Shown: piece by piece, positions 31,730 through 42,240 of the stretch | How the letters are laid out: every line of letters starts with the position of its first letter | Numbering within the stretch: position 1 is the stretch's first letter | From: Mycobacterium uberis | Lineage (GTDB): Bacteria; Actinomycetota; Actinomycetes; Mycobacteriales; Mycobacteriaceae | NCBI RefSeq assembly: GCF_003408705.1 | Contig: NZ_QAYL01000006.1 | Location: forward strand, 186,001 to 250,000 | Direction of reading: 5' to 3' | DNA: 64,000 bases | The notes under the pieces: generated by a model | Told to the model about the DNA's origin: nothing | Seen by the model: only the letters and a program-made list of their open reading frames with translations | Database searches by the model: none | Made by a program: the position numbers and the translations under genes

Positions 31730-33730
31730 GTGCGACATGTTATTCAGCTGCCGATTTGGGGTCCACCTGAGCGGCGTAACGGCATTCCGGCGCTAGACGG
31801 GCTTCGCGCGATGGCGGTTGCGCTAGTGCTCACTGAGCACGGTGGCGTACCCGGCTTGAGCGGTGGATTCATTGGAGTGGACCTCTTTTTTGTCCTCAGC
31901 GGATTTCTGATCACGTCACTGCTGGTTGATGAACTGCGACGCACGGGGCGTATTGACCTGATCGGCTTTTGGATTCGACGTGCACGACGGCTACTGCCAG
32001 CTTTGGTTTTGATGGTGCTTACCGTAGGCGTGGCCCACGAACTTCTTCCGTACCAGGCGCTTACCGGCTTACGAAATGATGCGATCGCCGCGTTTTTGTG
32101 GGTAGCCAACTGGCGCTTCGTGGTTCAGAAGACAGACTATTTTACACAAGGTGCACCACCCTCGCCTCTGCAGCACGTTTGGTCGCTCGGAGTGGAGGAA
32201 CAGTATTATTTTGTCTGGCCGTTGCTGCTGATATCGGTAGCCTTGCTGTTGACCGCGAGAGCCAAGCGGCGTTGCAGCAACGCGACCCTTGGTGGAGTGC
32301 GGTTGGCTGCCTTTGTGCTAGCCTCGTTGGGGGCGTTCGCTTCTGCCGCAGTTACTATTGCCCTTGTCTGCGACGCGACGCGGGACCGTGTCTATTTCGG
32401 CACCGATACCCGTGCACAAGCATTGCTGGTTGGTGCTGCGGCGTCGGTTTTGCTGGTTCAGGATTGGCCGTCGCTAAACCGTGGATGGTGCCTGATTAAA
32501 ACTCGATGGAGGCGTCGGATCGCTTGGTTTCTACCGATCCTCGGTCTGACGGGGTTGGCAGCGGCGACTCACTATGCAACGGGTGATGCGGATGATTTCC
32601 GCCACGGGCTGCTGATCGGGGTCGCAATTGCGGCCATCGTCGTGATCGCGCCGGTAGCATTGGAGCAGCGCGGAGCGGTGGCCCGCATCCTTGCGTTGCG
32701 TCCGCTGGTGTGGTTGGGCACCATTTCATACGGTGTTTACTTGTGGCATTGGCCAATCTTCTTGGTGCTAAACGGCGAGCGTACCGGATGGTCTGGAGTC
32801 CCACTATTCGCCGCTCGGTGCGCGGCGACAATGGCAGTGGCGGCAGCATCCTGGTGGTTGATCGAACAACCCATCCGCCGCTGGCGACCGGTACGAGTGC
32901 CGTTATTGCCTTTGGCTGTCGCTACTGTGGCTAGTGTTGCGGCGGCGACGATGTGGGTGGTTCCGGTGGGAACCGAACCGGGCTTGTCTAAGCTTGGTCA
33001 GCCGCCGAGAGTGTCGGCGGTAGCGGCCGTATCGCCATCTCCACCTGAACGGAATCGTCCGAGTCCGCGGGACCTCAACCAGCCGTTCACTGTTTCGGTA
33101 TTCGGTGATTCGATCGGGTGGACCTGGATGCATTATCTTCCGCCGACACCCGGATTCACTTTTATCGACCATACCGTCATTGGCTGCAGCCTGGTGCGTG
33201 GCACACCATATCGGTATTCTGGCCAAACCCTGGAGCAGAGACCAGAATGTGATAATTGGCCTACCAGATGGTCGACGCAGATCAACAGAGATCACCCAGA
33301 CGTCGCACTGCTGATCATCGGTCGATGGGAGACAGTAGACCGCGTCAACGAAGGACAGTGGACTCATATCGGCGATCCAACCTTCGACGCGTATCTCAAT
33401 GCGGAGCTGCAGCAAGCGCTGAATATTTTGGGTTTCAATGGTGTTCGAGTAGTTGTTGCCACCGCTCCCTACAGTCGCGGAGGTGAAAAGCCAGATGGTC
33501 GGTTGTATCCAGAAGACCAGCCGGATCGGGTGAAGCTGTGGAATAGCATGTTACGCAGTACAGTTCGTCAGCATCCAAACGTGCAGATCCTCGATTTGAA
33601 CAAAAAGCTATGTCCAGAAGGTACTTATACTGCTAAGGTCGACGGAATCAAGGTACGTAGCGACGGTGTCCACCTTACGCCGGAAGGTGTTAAGTGGTTG
33701 ACACCATGGCTAGAAGAGTCTTTAAGGTAG
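31730..33730 (+). CDS. Membrane acyltransferase with C-terminal SGNH domain (Rv0111 type)
   Basis: Acyltransferase-3 family protein (666 aa), probably O-acylating an envelope polysaccharide or lipid. The membrane part (about residues 17-400, some ten helices) shows GIPALDGLRAMAV, GVDLFFVLSGFLITSLL, FWIRRARRLLPAL, HVWSLGVEEQYYFVWPLLL and YGVYLWHWPIF. The extracytoplasmic SGNH-like domain begins with FTVSVFGDSIGW (Ser nucleophile, about 455) and ends with VRSDGVHLTPEG (Asp/His pair, about 640-645). It matches M. tuberculosis Rv0111 from memory. The GTG at 31730 is the first plausible start, but the same frame is open back to about 31573 with protein-like composition and no ATG. The native N-terminus may therefore be longer or damaged. 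Confidence 0.9.
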   Translation: MRHVIQLPIWGPPERRNGIPALDGLRAMAVALVLTEHGGVPGLSGGFIGVDLFFVLSGFLITSLLVDELRRTGRIDLIGFWIRRARRLLPALVLMVLTVGVAHELLPYQALTGLRNDAIAAFLWVANWRFVVQKTDYFTQGAPPSPLQHVWSLGVEEQYYFVWPLLLISVALLLTARAKRRCSNATLGGVRLAAFVLASLGAFASAAVTIALVCDATRDRVYFGTDTRAQALLVGAAASVLLVQDWPSLNRGWCLIKTRWRRRIAWFLPILGLTGLAAATHYATGDADDFRHGLLIGVAIAAIVVIAPVALEQRGAVARILALRPLVWLGTISYGVYLWHWPIFLVLNGERTGWSGVPLFAARCAATMAVAAASWWLIEQPIRRWRPVRVPLLPLAVATVASVAAATMWVVPVGTEPGLSKLGQPPRVSAVAAVSPSPPERNRPSPRDLNQPFTVSVFGDSIGWTWMHYLPPTPGFTFIDHTVIGCSLVRGTPYRYSGQTLEQRPECDNWPTRWSTQINRDHPDVALLIIGRWETVDRVNEGQWTHIGDPTFDAYLNAELQQALNILGFNGVRVVVATAPYSRGGEKPDGRLYPEDQPDRVKLWNSMLRSTVRQHPNVQILDLNKKLCPEGTYTAKVDGIKVRSDGVHLTPEGVKWLTPWLEESLR

Positions 33731-34844
33731 CCAGTTAGTCATTGATACGATAGCCGAGTTCCACTCTGTCGCGATTTCGACGGGAGAAATCTCCGCCTAC
33801 GCAGCTGGTTGTTGGGATTATGTACGTAATTGAAGTGCGGCCGGGTTTCGAAACTTGTCGATGCTATCAGTAACGACAAATACGACCGACGCCAACTCAT
33901 CCGCTTAGCGGCGAAGTCTAACTTTTTCCAACGTACATCTGGCTGAATCCCACCGCATCTCTAGGCGTATTATTGTATTATTTTCTAAGGCAAAGATCAT
34001 CCTTTGTTAAATTGTTGAGGGGTGAAGCTAACCGCGAAGTTCGTCAAGATTCTGTAAACGGCGTTTGACGAGCACCTGGTATCGGATAATAAATATGATA
34101 ATGCAAGTGTTTCGATAGGTAAGTAGTCTTTACGAATACAGGGCGTCTTTCTTGGATGTTGAGAGAAGTTTTAGGTCGAGAAAATATATCATGCAGTGCC
34201 GAAGTTCCGACGAGAGGGATGTATTCAGTGCTCTGCTGTTGAACGTTTCTGTTTTTCCGTGTATTAGATATTCGTGTGTGTCTCGACTGTAAGGAGGTGA
34301 GGGTGAGATGAGTCCGAGTGGCAGTTTCTATGTGAAAACCGGATTGTACAGATCCGGTTCCAGCGTTTCTTTTGCTGTATAGTATTTTCGGATATTCCGT
34401 ACGCATCTATCGCTCTGGCGCGTGTTTACAGCGCATGCCCAAATGTGTTCTGACGATGTGAAAGCCACTGTATACGATGTGCGGAATCTCGCTTTCCAAT
34501 TGAGCTCCTGGTAGGAGAGCTATAGCGATCTTTGTTATTGATCAACGTGTTACTGTTACTAAGATGATGTCTGGATGGTTGATTCTGTGTACTAGTCGAC
34601 TACGAATCAAAAATTGGGCATCTAGCTACTCCTAACTCCGTTAGGAGTAGATCAAACGGTATCTGGCGCGGATGCCAATTTCAGTGATCGCTGATTAGCG
34701 GGGCAATTATTCGTTAGTCAGTGTGGAGAACCATCGGGATTCGTCCCGCTGCGATCCATCCAGCATTATGTACTGTCTGCTACAGTGTTTGCCATGTCAC
34801 CTAAAACTTTTTGAGCTCGAGTCCATCGATACAGCGATAATTCA
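33731..34844. other. Non-coding / decayed interval, relatively AT-rich
   Basis: About 1.1 kb with no supported gene. In M. tuberculosis Rv0111 is followed by the gca/gmhA/gmhB/hddA heptose genes; I could not recognise any of them here. A small perfect hairpin at 34626-34650 is noted separately. Confidence 0.5.
34626..34650. terminator. Perfect 11-bp hairpin (possible terminator)
   Basis: Arms ctactcctaac and gttaggagtag with a 3-base loop. It has no U-run, and no live gene ends close by. A terminator left from a lost gene is possible. Confidence 0.3.
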
Positions 34845-36520
34845 ATGACTTCTATCTCCACTGACGCAATCAGTACCGTCGCAGTCCCACCGACCACTAT
34901 TGATGCTTCCGTACGTGTCAAAAGCCATGCGACACCACGGGTAACATCCGACGCTTCTGGTTCGGTGGTGCTGGATCACGCACACTCCGGTGACATCGTT
35001 GGCGTGTTTGGCCACATCGAGCGGAACGTCACCCGTGTGGACCACAATCGTCGGCAACAACTGCGATTGCTGATGGTTATTATCGGTCCGGGACTGATTG
35101 CGATTACCGGTGACAACGATGCTGGTGGTGTCGCGACTTACGCACAAGTCGGACAGAGCTATTGGATGAGCAGCTGGTGCTGCTGATCTCGGTGTTGTAT
35201 GTGAGCAAGGAGATGGTGCTCCGGTTGGGTGCGGTTACCAGAGTTGGATATGCGCGGCTGATTTTCGAACGGTTCAGAAAGTTCTGGGGTGCGTTCAGTT
35301 TCGGTGATCTGTTGATTCTAAACACATTGGCAAGCATCATCGAGTTCGTCGGTGTGTTACTGACACTCGGCTTTTTAGACTATCCGAAGACAAGCGCGAT
35401 ACCCGCTGCCGTAGTGCTATTATCTGCGATGCTCGCTTGCTGCTCATTTCGTCCTTGGAAGCAAGTTATGTTCATGCTGATTGCGGTTGAATGTCGCTAT
35501 CGTCCTGCTGGTGTTGCCGGTGTATCCCGCCCTGGGCCCAAGCCTGCATATACTGATGTCGTTATTTTGCTTGGCGACCCGGGTTCGCTAACCTCTGCTG
35601 TGCTGTTGGTCATCATGGAGATTGTGGGCACTACGGTGACGCCCTGGCAGTTGTTCTTTCAACAGTCTAATGTTGCTGACAAGCGCATCATGCCATGCTG
35701 GATGCGTTACGGATCGAGCCGATCCGGGTCATTTGTACCGTCGGCATCATGGTGTAGGGTGACCACCCTGATGTCGGTCATCGTTTTCGAGCTTGTACGT
35801 ACTGCCGCAACTGACCACTTCACTGATGCGGGAGCGCGTAGCATATCATCATGTACAATCACGTCAGAAACCCGATAGGTGTGTTGTTTGCGATCATCTT
35901 GCTAGACGTGTCGTTGATCGGTGCAAACGTCGTCGGGCTAATCACTATCTGCGCACTCGGTAGCGCTCTGAAGCACGCCACATTTGCTGCATTGTAAGAT
36001 TACTGAATATATTACTATATATAATAGATTTACGGTAGTTACATCGTGCTTCTTGGGATATCGGCTATGGTCGCGTTAAGCTTCAATCGCATCCTTGATC
36101 TCATCACACAGGGTATGTAAAATCTCGCCAGTGTTTTGCTGCCTTCGGCAACTGTATTTTGGCACTGTTGTATAACGACCAACCAGTACTAGGTTCGTGG
36201 GTGAATGTTGTCCGCCAGAATGTCTTGGCGTGGATGATCGTGTGATTGCTGGTGGTACTGTCGTTGCGTTTTGCTGATTAGCCGAGGGACGCGGTGCGGG
36301 GGGCATGGCGTAGCAGCCTAGCCGATTGGGTCTCGAGCAAGTGGAGTTCAATGTACTGCCGAAACTGACGCGTGCTAAAAGAAAGGCGTTGTGTGGATAG
36401 TGTCGCGCCAACTAGACCATGTCCGCTTTAGCGACTTTAGATTGGGCGATTATATCGCAGGCGTATCGGGCTGGGCGGTTGACGCTGCGCGGCTATATGG
36501 TGTTGGTCGTGGTTAAAGTT
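34845..36520 (+). pseudogene. Nramp-family metal transporter pseudogene
   Basis: Dead divalent-metal/proton transporter. The ATG at 34845 leads through a hydrophilic N-terminus to the first helix GPGLIAITGDNDAGGVATYA. A frameshift near 35160 is followed by VLYVSKEMVLRLGAVT, GDLLILNTLASIIEFVGV, VVLLSAMLACCSFRPW, EIVGTTVTPWQLFFQQSNV and, in yet another frame, GVLFAIILLDVSLIGANVVG. Further pieces (SYIVLLGISAMVAL, VLLPSATVF) reach about 36.5 kb. The helix-1 motif is DNDAGG rather than the classical DPGN, marking a divergent Nramp branch. Inactivated by many stops; the ion is unknown. Confidence 0.75.
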
Positions 36521-37440
36521 GTCCAGGCCGGTAGTGGATAGTTTGCTCGGTAGTTTAAGACAATGCTATGTGGTGTGGAAATTGCCGACCTGTCGCAGCA
36601 GAACAATTTTGCCGTGCGTGTGTAGCCGCTCGAGTTCCTCGAACGCATCGATGATCTGGTCGAGTGGAAATGTCGCGGCGATATCGAACTCAATATCGCG
36701 CCGGTGACGACCAGGTTGGCGATTTCGACAAGCACTTCGGATGTCGATGCTTTGGCACCACCCTCGGCCGTGGTGCCAGCTTTACTTGCCTTCTGGCAAG
36801 AGGTGATAGTGTTGATCTGTTCCGGCACTACACTAAGACCCACGGCGAGTTGAATGTAGTCGGGGTCGAATAAGTCGATGAACGCTTCAATGTCCGTTCG
36901 GTGCCGTTACCCGCAATACCGATCAGCCAGCATTTGGAAATTGTTGCCGTAGGCGATCGGTATGGCGACGTGCGAGCGCAGCTAGCCAGTGCCACTTGGC
37001 CCTGCGATGCCGAGCACCCACGCTTTGCATAGGACCAACAACTGTACGACTAGAGTGACCGGCACCGCCGGCAGCTGCCGAAACAGTGACCGTTTCCCCG
37101 GTTGGGGTACTACTGTACGGACGGCCGCGTATGTCGTGGCGCCAATAACTTAGAGCGAACCCGCTATCTAACAGCTTAATTAGGGAGGTTTGAGGATCAA
37201 TAACCTTACCGGAACAGCAGCTTGAATGGCGCGGCTGGAACGACGGAAAATGAAAGCTTCAGGGATCTCTTTGCTGACCGAAAATTCGGTTACACTAGGC
37301 TCAATGACAATCATTACGCCGGCCAAGTTGCTACCTTCGCCAGATGGAAACGTGGTGAGAAACATCTCAATGTATCGCGCCAACGCAGATGACGGATTCT
37401 CCAGGGTGGATATTGGCTGAGTGAACCCTCTGCCACCACC
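36510..37440 (-). pseudogene. Medium-chain (quinone oxidoreductase-like) dehydrogenase pseudogene
   Basis: NADP-dependent MDR enzyme remnant. On the minus strand it reads GSNLAGVMIVIEPSVTEF, FIFRRSSRAIQAAVP, GATTYAAVRTVVPQPGETV with the AAAGGAG cofactor loop, IDLFDPDYIQLAVGLSVV, and the C-terminal FPLDQIIDAFEELERLHTHG followed by KIVLL. Frameshifts separate the pieces and the central Rossmann part is heavily damaged. Its 3' end meets the 3' end of the convergent Nramp remnant. Confidence 0.7.
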
Positions 37441-37589
37441 TAATTTAGGCTGAGCGACAGCATATCGATGTTTGCTAGGTGCAATACATCACAGCCTCCG
37501 TAGTGGTCAAACCTTACAGCACGCGCCATGATAGCCCCCACCTAGAGTTTCTCACCTGTGAATCGAAGTTCACGCGTTGCCGTATATTC

Positions 37590-38543
37590 AGCATAGGTGG
37601 TGAATCCTGCCGAAGATAAGTCTGCGCGGTCATGCTAACTGGTGTCCTTTGTTTCTAGCCAGCTGTATTAAGCTTAGTTTTTGTTACGAATAATTTTCGT
37701 GAGGTATTCGCCATCGGTACACGCCGAAGGCAATTTCAACTACGAGTGATGATTGCGGACCGTGGTTTCGCCATCACCATAACCGACTATGAGGGGTTGC
37801 GCACCCCCAGGGTGCATACTTATTATAAACCGGCTAGCCGAAACGCAGGTCGATACTCAATCTTGACCGCGTTGCCAGCGGCTGCCTGTAACTACGTTGG
37901 AGCTGTAAAGCTCCATTAGGTTTTGAGGTTATTCGCAGGGTGGCAGTGTCGCGGTCTCCGCGGCTGAACTTGCATCAGTCTACGTCCCGGACCTTAACGT
38001 GATGGGCACATATTCTGGTGCGTTGTCCGTCAGCCTGGCCGAAATGTTGCCTTAAATATAGACAGCAACATCCTGGTCGGCGACCGGCTACTGGTTAAAA
38101 GGGGTGTCGGAGTGGTCGGATGAGATTCACGTTCAGTTAATGCGGCGTGGGGAAGACCGACTGGCCAAGACCCACCACCAGTGCGTCAGTGAAACGTTGT
38201 TCAAGTTTCAGTTTCGGCAATTTCAACAGCGGTGTCGACAAACTTGTCGATGAGGAGCCGTTCAAGATCTTGTTCGATATGCCGCGGATTGAGAGTTATA
38301 AGTGAAACACACCGGTATCCATCGCCAGCAATCGTTACGACTCACTGATGCCATATATATTCAGCTATCAAACTTGGACGTGATTGGTGAGCGCAGAGTG
38401 CGGATATCCAGTTCTGGACCCACAAAGAGTCGTCGTTCCTCGACAAGACCTCAATCAACCACGTGCTGACGGATTGGATGGACAGCGAGTGGATAGCCAA
38501 TCGATTCAACAGCCTATCCACCGCACCTAAATATTACAGTACA
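37590..38543 (+). pseudogene. Secreted lipase (LIP family) pseudogene
   Basis: Pieces match the secretory lipase family: MIADRGFAITITDYEGL followed by RTPRVHTYY, LAEMLP, NILVGDRLLVK, HHQCVSETLFKFQFRQF, and at the end TSINHVLTDWMDSEWIANRF and NSLSTAPKY before a TAA. The nucleophile elbow GYSQGG is not recognisable. Many stops and shifts are present. The family hydrolyses triacylglycerols or other esters outside the cell. Confidence 0.6.
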
Positions 38544-38914
38544 GTGAGTTTTAGGTTCGAATGTCTGATTCTCGTCGACAGGCCAGAGGTGACGCCGCGC
38601 GAACCGCATGGTCGCGGGCTAACCAGGTCAAGTAGCCGCAGATCCGTAATGTAGTTGTCGATCAAAGATCAGCAGTAGGTTCGGAATATCTTTTTACGCA
38701 GCAATTTGTCTTCATTCACTGCCTCTTACAACACCTCGGTCGGCCGCACTAGGTATCCGACAAGCATTGATTAATGGGAGGACTGAACGCTCACGCTGCT
38801 TGTCCGGCAAGTCCGGAAGAGCGGTTTCGACGTGCCCTAGCCATTGGTTATAGTTATCTCCGCGAGCCTTTCGCTCGGCAAGTGTTACTGTTGCCGAGCC
38901 ACGGCTAACCCTAG
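38544..38914. other. Intergenic, nothing recognised
   Basis: About 370 bp between the lipase remnant and the ldtA stop. Short frames only; no clear hairpin. Confidence 0.5.
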
Positions 38915-39670
38915 TTAAGCTACCACTTCAATGGGATCGCCAACGTTAACGATGTTAAAGTACCATGCGGCGTTATCCGGGCTTAGGTTTATACATCCAT
39001 GACTGACATTTGCATAACCCTGTGAGTTCACCGACCATGGGGCTGAGTGTACATAGACGCCGCTCCAGGTAATGCGAACTGCATACTGTGCAGTGATCAA
39101 ATACCCTTCGGGCGAACTTAGCGGGATACCGATGGTCCGCGAATCCATCACGACGGTGCGTTCCTTCGACAATGCGGTGAACTTACCGATTGGCGTCGGG
39201 CGGGTGGGTTTACCCATGGATGCCGGCATAGCGCGTAGCACCTCGCCGTTTCTGCTGACGGTGAAGGTGTGCGCGGACAGGCTGGCAACACCGAGTAACG
39301 CGTCACCGGTTTCGAAGCCCGTCGTTAGAGCTTGAAAACCGACTGATACATGCGTGTGAGCTGGCCAATACTTGGCTGGAACCCACTGCACGACCTTGCC
39401 ACCAAGCCACTCAAAGTGGCCGTTCATGTTGCTTGGCGCTGTGATGTGAATTGACTGTTCGGCGGCGATGCGGTCGGTTACCGGCGTGGTGAATGACACC
39501 ACAATCGGATGCACCACGCCCACCACCGCACCATTAGCCGGTAGCACCGAAGCAACCTTGGGAGTCGGCTTAGGTGTCGGTACAGCGGCCATGCTAGGGC
39601 TGCCCGATCTTGCCACGGTCATCAGAATGATAGTGGCTATAACAAATAGATGACGAACTGCTCGACGCAT
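38915..39670 (-). CDS. ldtA: L,D-transpeptidase (LdtA / LdtMt1 type)
   Basis: Makes 3-3 cross-links between meso-diaminopimelate residues of peptidoglycan in the periplasm. 251 aa, the same length as M. tuberculosis Rv0116c. An N-terminal signal/anchor (residues 8-20, FVIATIILMTVA) is followed by an immunoglobulin-like domain (about 38-125) and the YkuD catalytic domain. The latter holds MPASMGKPTRPTPIGKF and the active-site block with His208 (VYVHSAPW), His224 and the nucleophile Cys226 in SHGCINLS. Divergent from oxyS, as in M. tuberculosis, with about 480 bp between them that must hold both promoters. Intact. Confidence 0.95.
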   Translation of the reverse strand: MRRAVRHLFVIATIILMTVARSGSPSMAAVPTPKPTPKVASVLPANGAVVGVVHPIVVSFTTPVTDRIAAEQSIHITAPSNMNGHFEWLGGKVVQWVPAKYWPAHTHVSVGFQALTTGFETGDALLGVASLSAHTFTVSRNGEVLRAMPASMGKPTRPTPIGKFTALSKERTVVMDSRTIGIPLSSPEGYLITAQYAVRITWSGVYVHSAPWSVNSQGYANVSHGCINLSPDNAAWYFNIVNVGDPIEVVA

Positions 39671-40149
39671 GGTGTCCGCCCTTCAAGATGATGCGATAAA
39701 CACAACGATATTCTAGTTATCGTCTATCCAATACGGGTTTTAGCAAACGCTGATAAGTTTGCTTGGTAGCCACTGGTAGGCGGTCCCGGAATGGGGTGCG
39801 GTGGATATGCACATTGCGTGGATAGACGCGCCAGACAATATTGGCTCGTGGCTTGCCGCTGAGTCATTGGCCAATGTTGTTGAACTGAAACACAAATTTC
39901 TTCTGATTGGTAGTCTCTAACCGGTAACGGCATTCCTAAGCTTGGCCGACCCGGACTAGTAGAGTAGTGAAAATAGCAGCAAGACACCAGTATTCGTAGC
40001 TTTAACATCGTCAACTATCCGCGTACATCAAGTTACCTCCTCAGTTGTTAACGGACTCGTTTGTGGTTGCTTTGATCGGGTAGATTGGCTGATCGGGTAG
40101 TGGCGCGTTAGCCTCAGCGGGATTGGTACCCAAAAGGGAGGAGGTGCGG
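39671..40149. promoter_or_regulatory. Divergent ldtA/oxyS intergenic region
   Basis: 480 bp between divergently transcribed ldtA and oxyS. LysR regulators usually bind beside their own promoter, so the OxyS operator is expected here, but I could not pick out a specific site. The only clear element is the oxyS ribosome site GGGAGGAGG ending six bases before its GTG. Confidence 0.4.
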
Positions 40150-41082
40150 GTGCTCTTCCGTCAACTGGAATACTTCGTCGCGGTCGCTCAGGAACGACAC
40201 TTTGCCAGAGCGGCCGAGCGGTGCTATGTCTCGCAACCCGCGCTATCATCCGCGATTGCCAAACTCGAACGCGAGCTGAATGTCACGCTGATCAATCGGG
40301 GACATAGCTTTGAGGGTCTAACGCCAGAAGGAGAGCGTCTGGTCGTGTGGGCTAAGCGGATTCTGGCCGAGCATGATGCATTCAAGGCCGAAGTGCACAC
40401 GGTGCGGTCCGGGATCACTGGGACGCTTCGACTAGGAACAGTGCCTACCGCCTCAACGACGGCATCCCTGGTGCTTTCGGCCTTTTGTTCGGAGCACCCA
40501 TTGGTGAAAGTGCAGATTCGTTCCCGATTACCTGTCACCGAGCTGCATCGACGGTTGGGTGACTTTGAGCTTGATGCTGTCATCGTGCATTCCGCACCTG
40601 ACGACACCCACGACGTGGACCTGGTGCCACTTTATCATGAGCACTACGTGTTGGTATCGCCGTCAGATATGTTGCCGCCTGGAGCGTCGACGTTGACGTG
40701 GCCGGACGCCTCGCAGCTGCCGCTGGCGTTACTCACGCCCGACATGCGGGACCGCCAGCTGATTGATCGGGCCTTTGCAGGCCACGGAATCACTGTTACC
40801 CCGCAAGTTGAAACCGACTCTGTTGCTTCGCTATTTGCCCAGGTGGCCACCGGAAACTGGGTATGCATCGTTCCGCATACCTGGCTGTGGACAACGCCGA
40901 TGGGTGCAAAGATCCGTGCGGTCGAAATGGTCGGCCCTGTTCTTAAGGCCGATGTTGCACTCGCCACTAGCTCCGCCGGACCAGGCTCCCCGGTAGCCCG
41001 CGCGCTCGCCGCGTCTGCGAAGCAGCTTGTGTTGGACGAGTTCTTTGAAGCTCAATTAGCAGGAATCACTTGCCGGCGCTGA
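40150..41082 (+). CDS. oxyS: LysR-family oxidative stress regulator OxyS
   Basis: DNA-binding transcription regulator, 310 aa from the GTG at 40150. That start is preferred because a strong GGGAGGAGG lies just upstream and it matches the M. tuberculosis Rv0117 N-terminus; a longer frame begins at 40123. The winged helix-turn-helix spans residues about 1-60 (FVAVAQERHFARAAERCYVS, QPALSSAIAKLERELN) and includes Cys25. The effector domain (about 90-300) starts at GTLRLGTVPTASTTASLVL. In M. tuberculosis the regulator controls peroxide-response genes such as katG. Divergent from ldtA and, as there, followed by oxcA, which is dead here. Intact. Confidence 0.95.
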   Translation: MLFRQLEYFVAVAQERHFARAAERCYVSQPALSSAIAKLERELNVTLINRGHSFEGLTPEGERLVVWAKRILAEHDAFKAEVHTVRSGITGTLRLGTVPTASTTASLVLSAFCSEHPLVKVQIRSRLPVTELHRRLGDFELDAVIVHSAPDDTHDVDLVPLYHEHYVLVSPSDMLPPGASTLTWPDASQLPLALLTPDMRDRQLIDRAFAGHGITVTPQVETDSVASLFAQVATGNWVCIVPHTWLWTTPMGAKIRAVEMVGPVLKADVALATSSAGPGSPVARALAASAKQLVLDEFFEAQLAGITCRR

Positions 41083-41219
41083 CCGGTGTTAAGGCGCTCA
41101 TGGGATTGAGGCTGGCTAAAGTATCCGCTCTCCACCCTCGCGGTTGGTGTCGAGTTCGCAGTCAACGATCAATGGTCTATATAGATGCGATCGCTTCAGT
41201 CAGTGCTGACCGCAGTTTA

Positions 41220-42240
41220 CAAGGTGTTAAGATGTGACGTCCTCTGCTTTTGAGGGTTTTTGCTATCAAGTCGTGGCACGCTGGCATTTAGCACCTTGGG
41301 TGCCGCGGTAGTCCGCGGAGTCGAGACGGGGATCTCGTCGCCGCGGTAGACGTTGACATTTTTGAGGATGACTAAGGTTACCGGCAATAGGTAGCGGATG
41401 ATGGTTGCAATTTCCATGCTGCCGAAGCTAAAAGCACTACTGCCTTCGATAAATGGCAATCAGCTTGCCGGTTTCGACCACGACGGCGACAGCGTAGCTC
41501 ATATACAAATATTCCTCCCCCAGGTTCCCGTGTCGAGCTGGAGCCGAGGCGCTTCCATTTCGGTGGTAATGCGAGCAGGGTTGAGTGTATTAGCGTCTTC
41601 CTTGACCACATAAATGTCCGGGTTAACGTGCAGAACAGAGCGAATGATGTCCAGCGCGTTGTAGAAATGCATTGGACGAGAATCGACGACCAGCCACTGG
41701 CGCAGCTTAGCGTCGTCGGCTGCTTTGCGGTCGGCTAGCTTGTTAGTCCAGTCCATGGTAGCGACGATCCGATGTGTAGCCACACCGTCGAGTAGTGCTG
41801 GCATTACCAAGTCAACGTCGTCGCCCAGCGGCGCCACGATCGGCCAGCTATTGTTGAACTCCGTCGGTGCGATATCGACCTTACTAAGTTTAGCATTGGC
41901 AGATCATTGCAGTTACTTGCCGTAGCCAAAAAGCTAGTTCAGACAGGCTCCGACTAGCAAGATGGCATCTGTGCGTGCAAGGGCAAGCAAGCGCACGGCG
42001 GCAACGGACTGAGGGCCCGGGTCGGGCAATAGCTCTTTGGCTATCGACATCGGCAGGAAAAGAATTCCAGTTGTTTCGACAAAGTCCCGAATCACGTTGT
42101 CTTAATTGTGTGTAAGTTGTGTCTTCGCCGAGTATAATCAGCTGCTGTTGAGCCTGCGTGAGTATGTCCAGCACGCGATTCACCGCTTCTGGCGCCGGCA
42201 GTTTACGAAGCGCGGAATTGACGACCCGTCAGTTACGTAA
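41220..42240 (-). pseudogene. oxcA: Oxalyl-CoA decarboxylase pseudogene, N-terminus deleted
   Basis: Thiamine-diphosphate enzyme remnant (M. tuberculosis Rv0118c, about 580 aa). On the minus strand: RKLPAPEAVNRVLDILTQA, LIILGEDTTY, APLGDDVDLVMPALLDGV, DSRPMHFYNALDIIRSVLHV, NPDIYVVKEDANTLN, and the end of the cofactor domain NVYRGDEIPV. Roughly the first 200 residues are absent and the C-terminus jumps to HLNTL. The remaining part has frameshifts near 41500 and 41890. Lost function: decarboxylation of oxalyl-CoA (oxalate breakdown). Confidence 0.85.
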
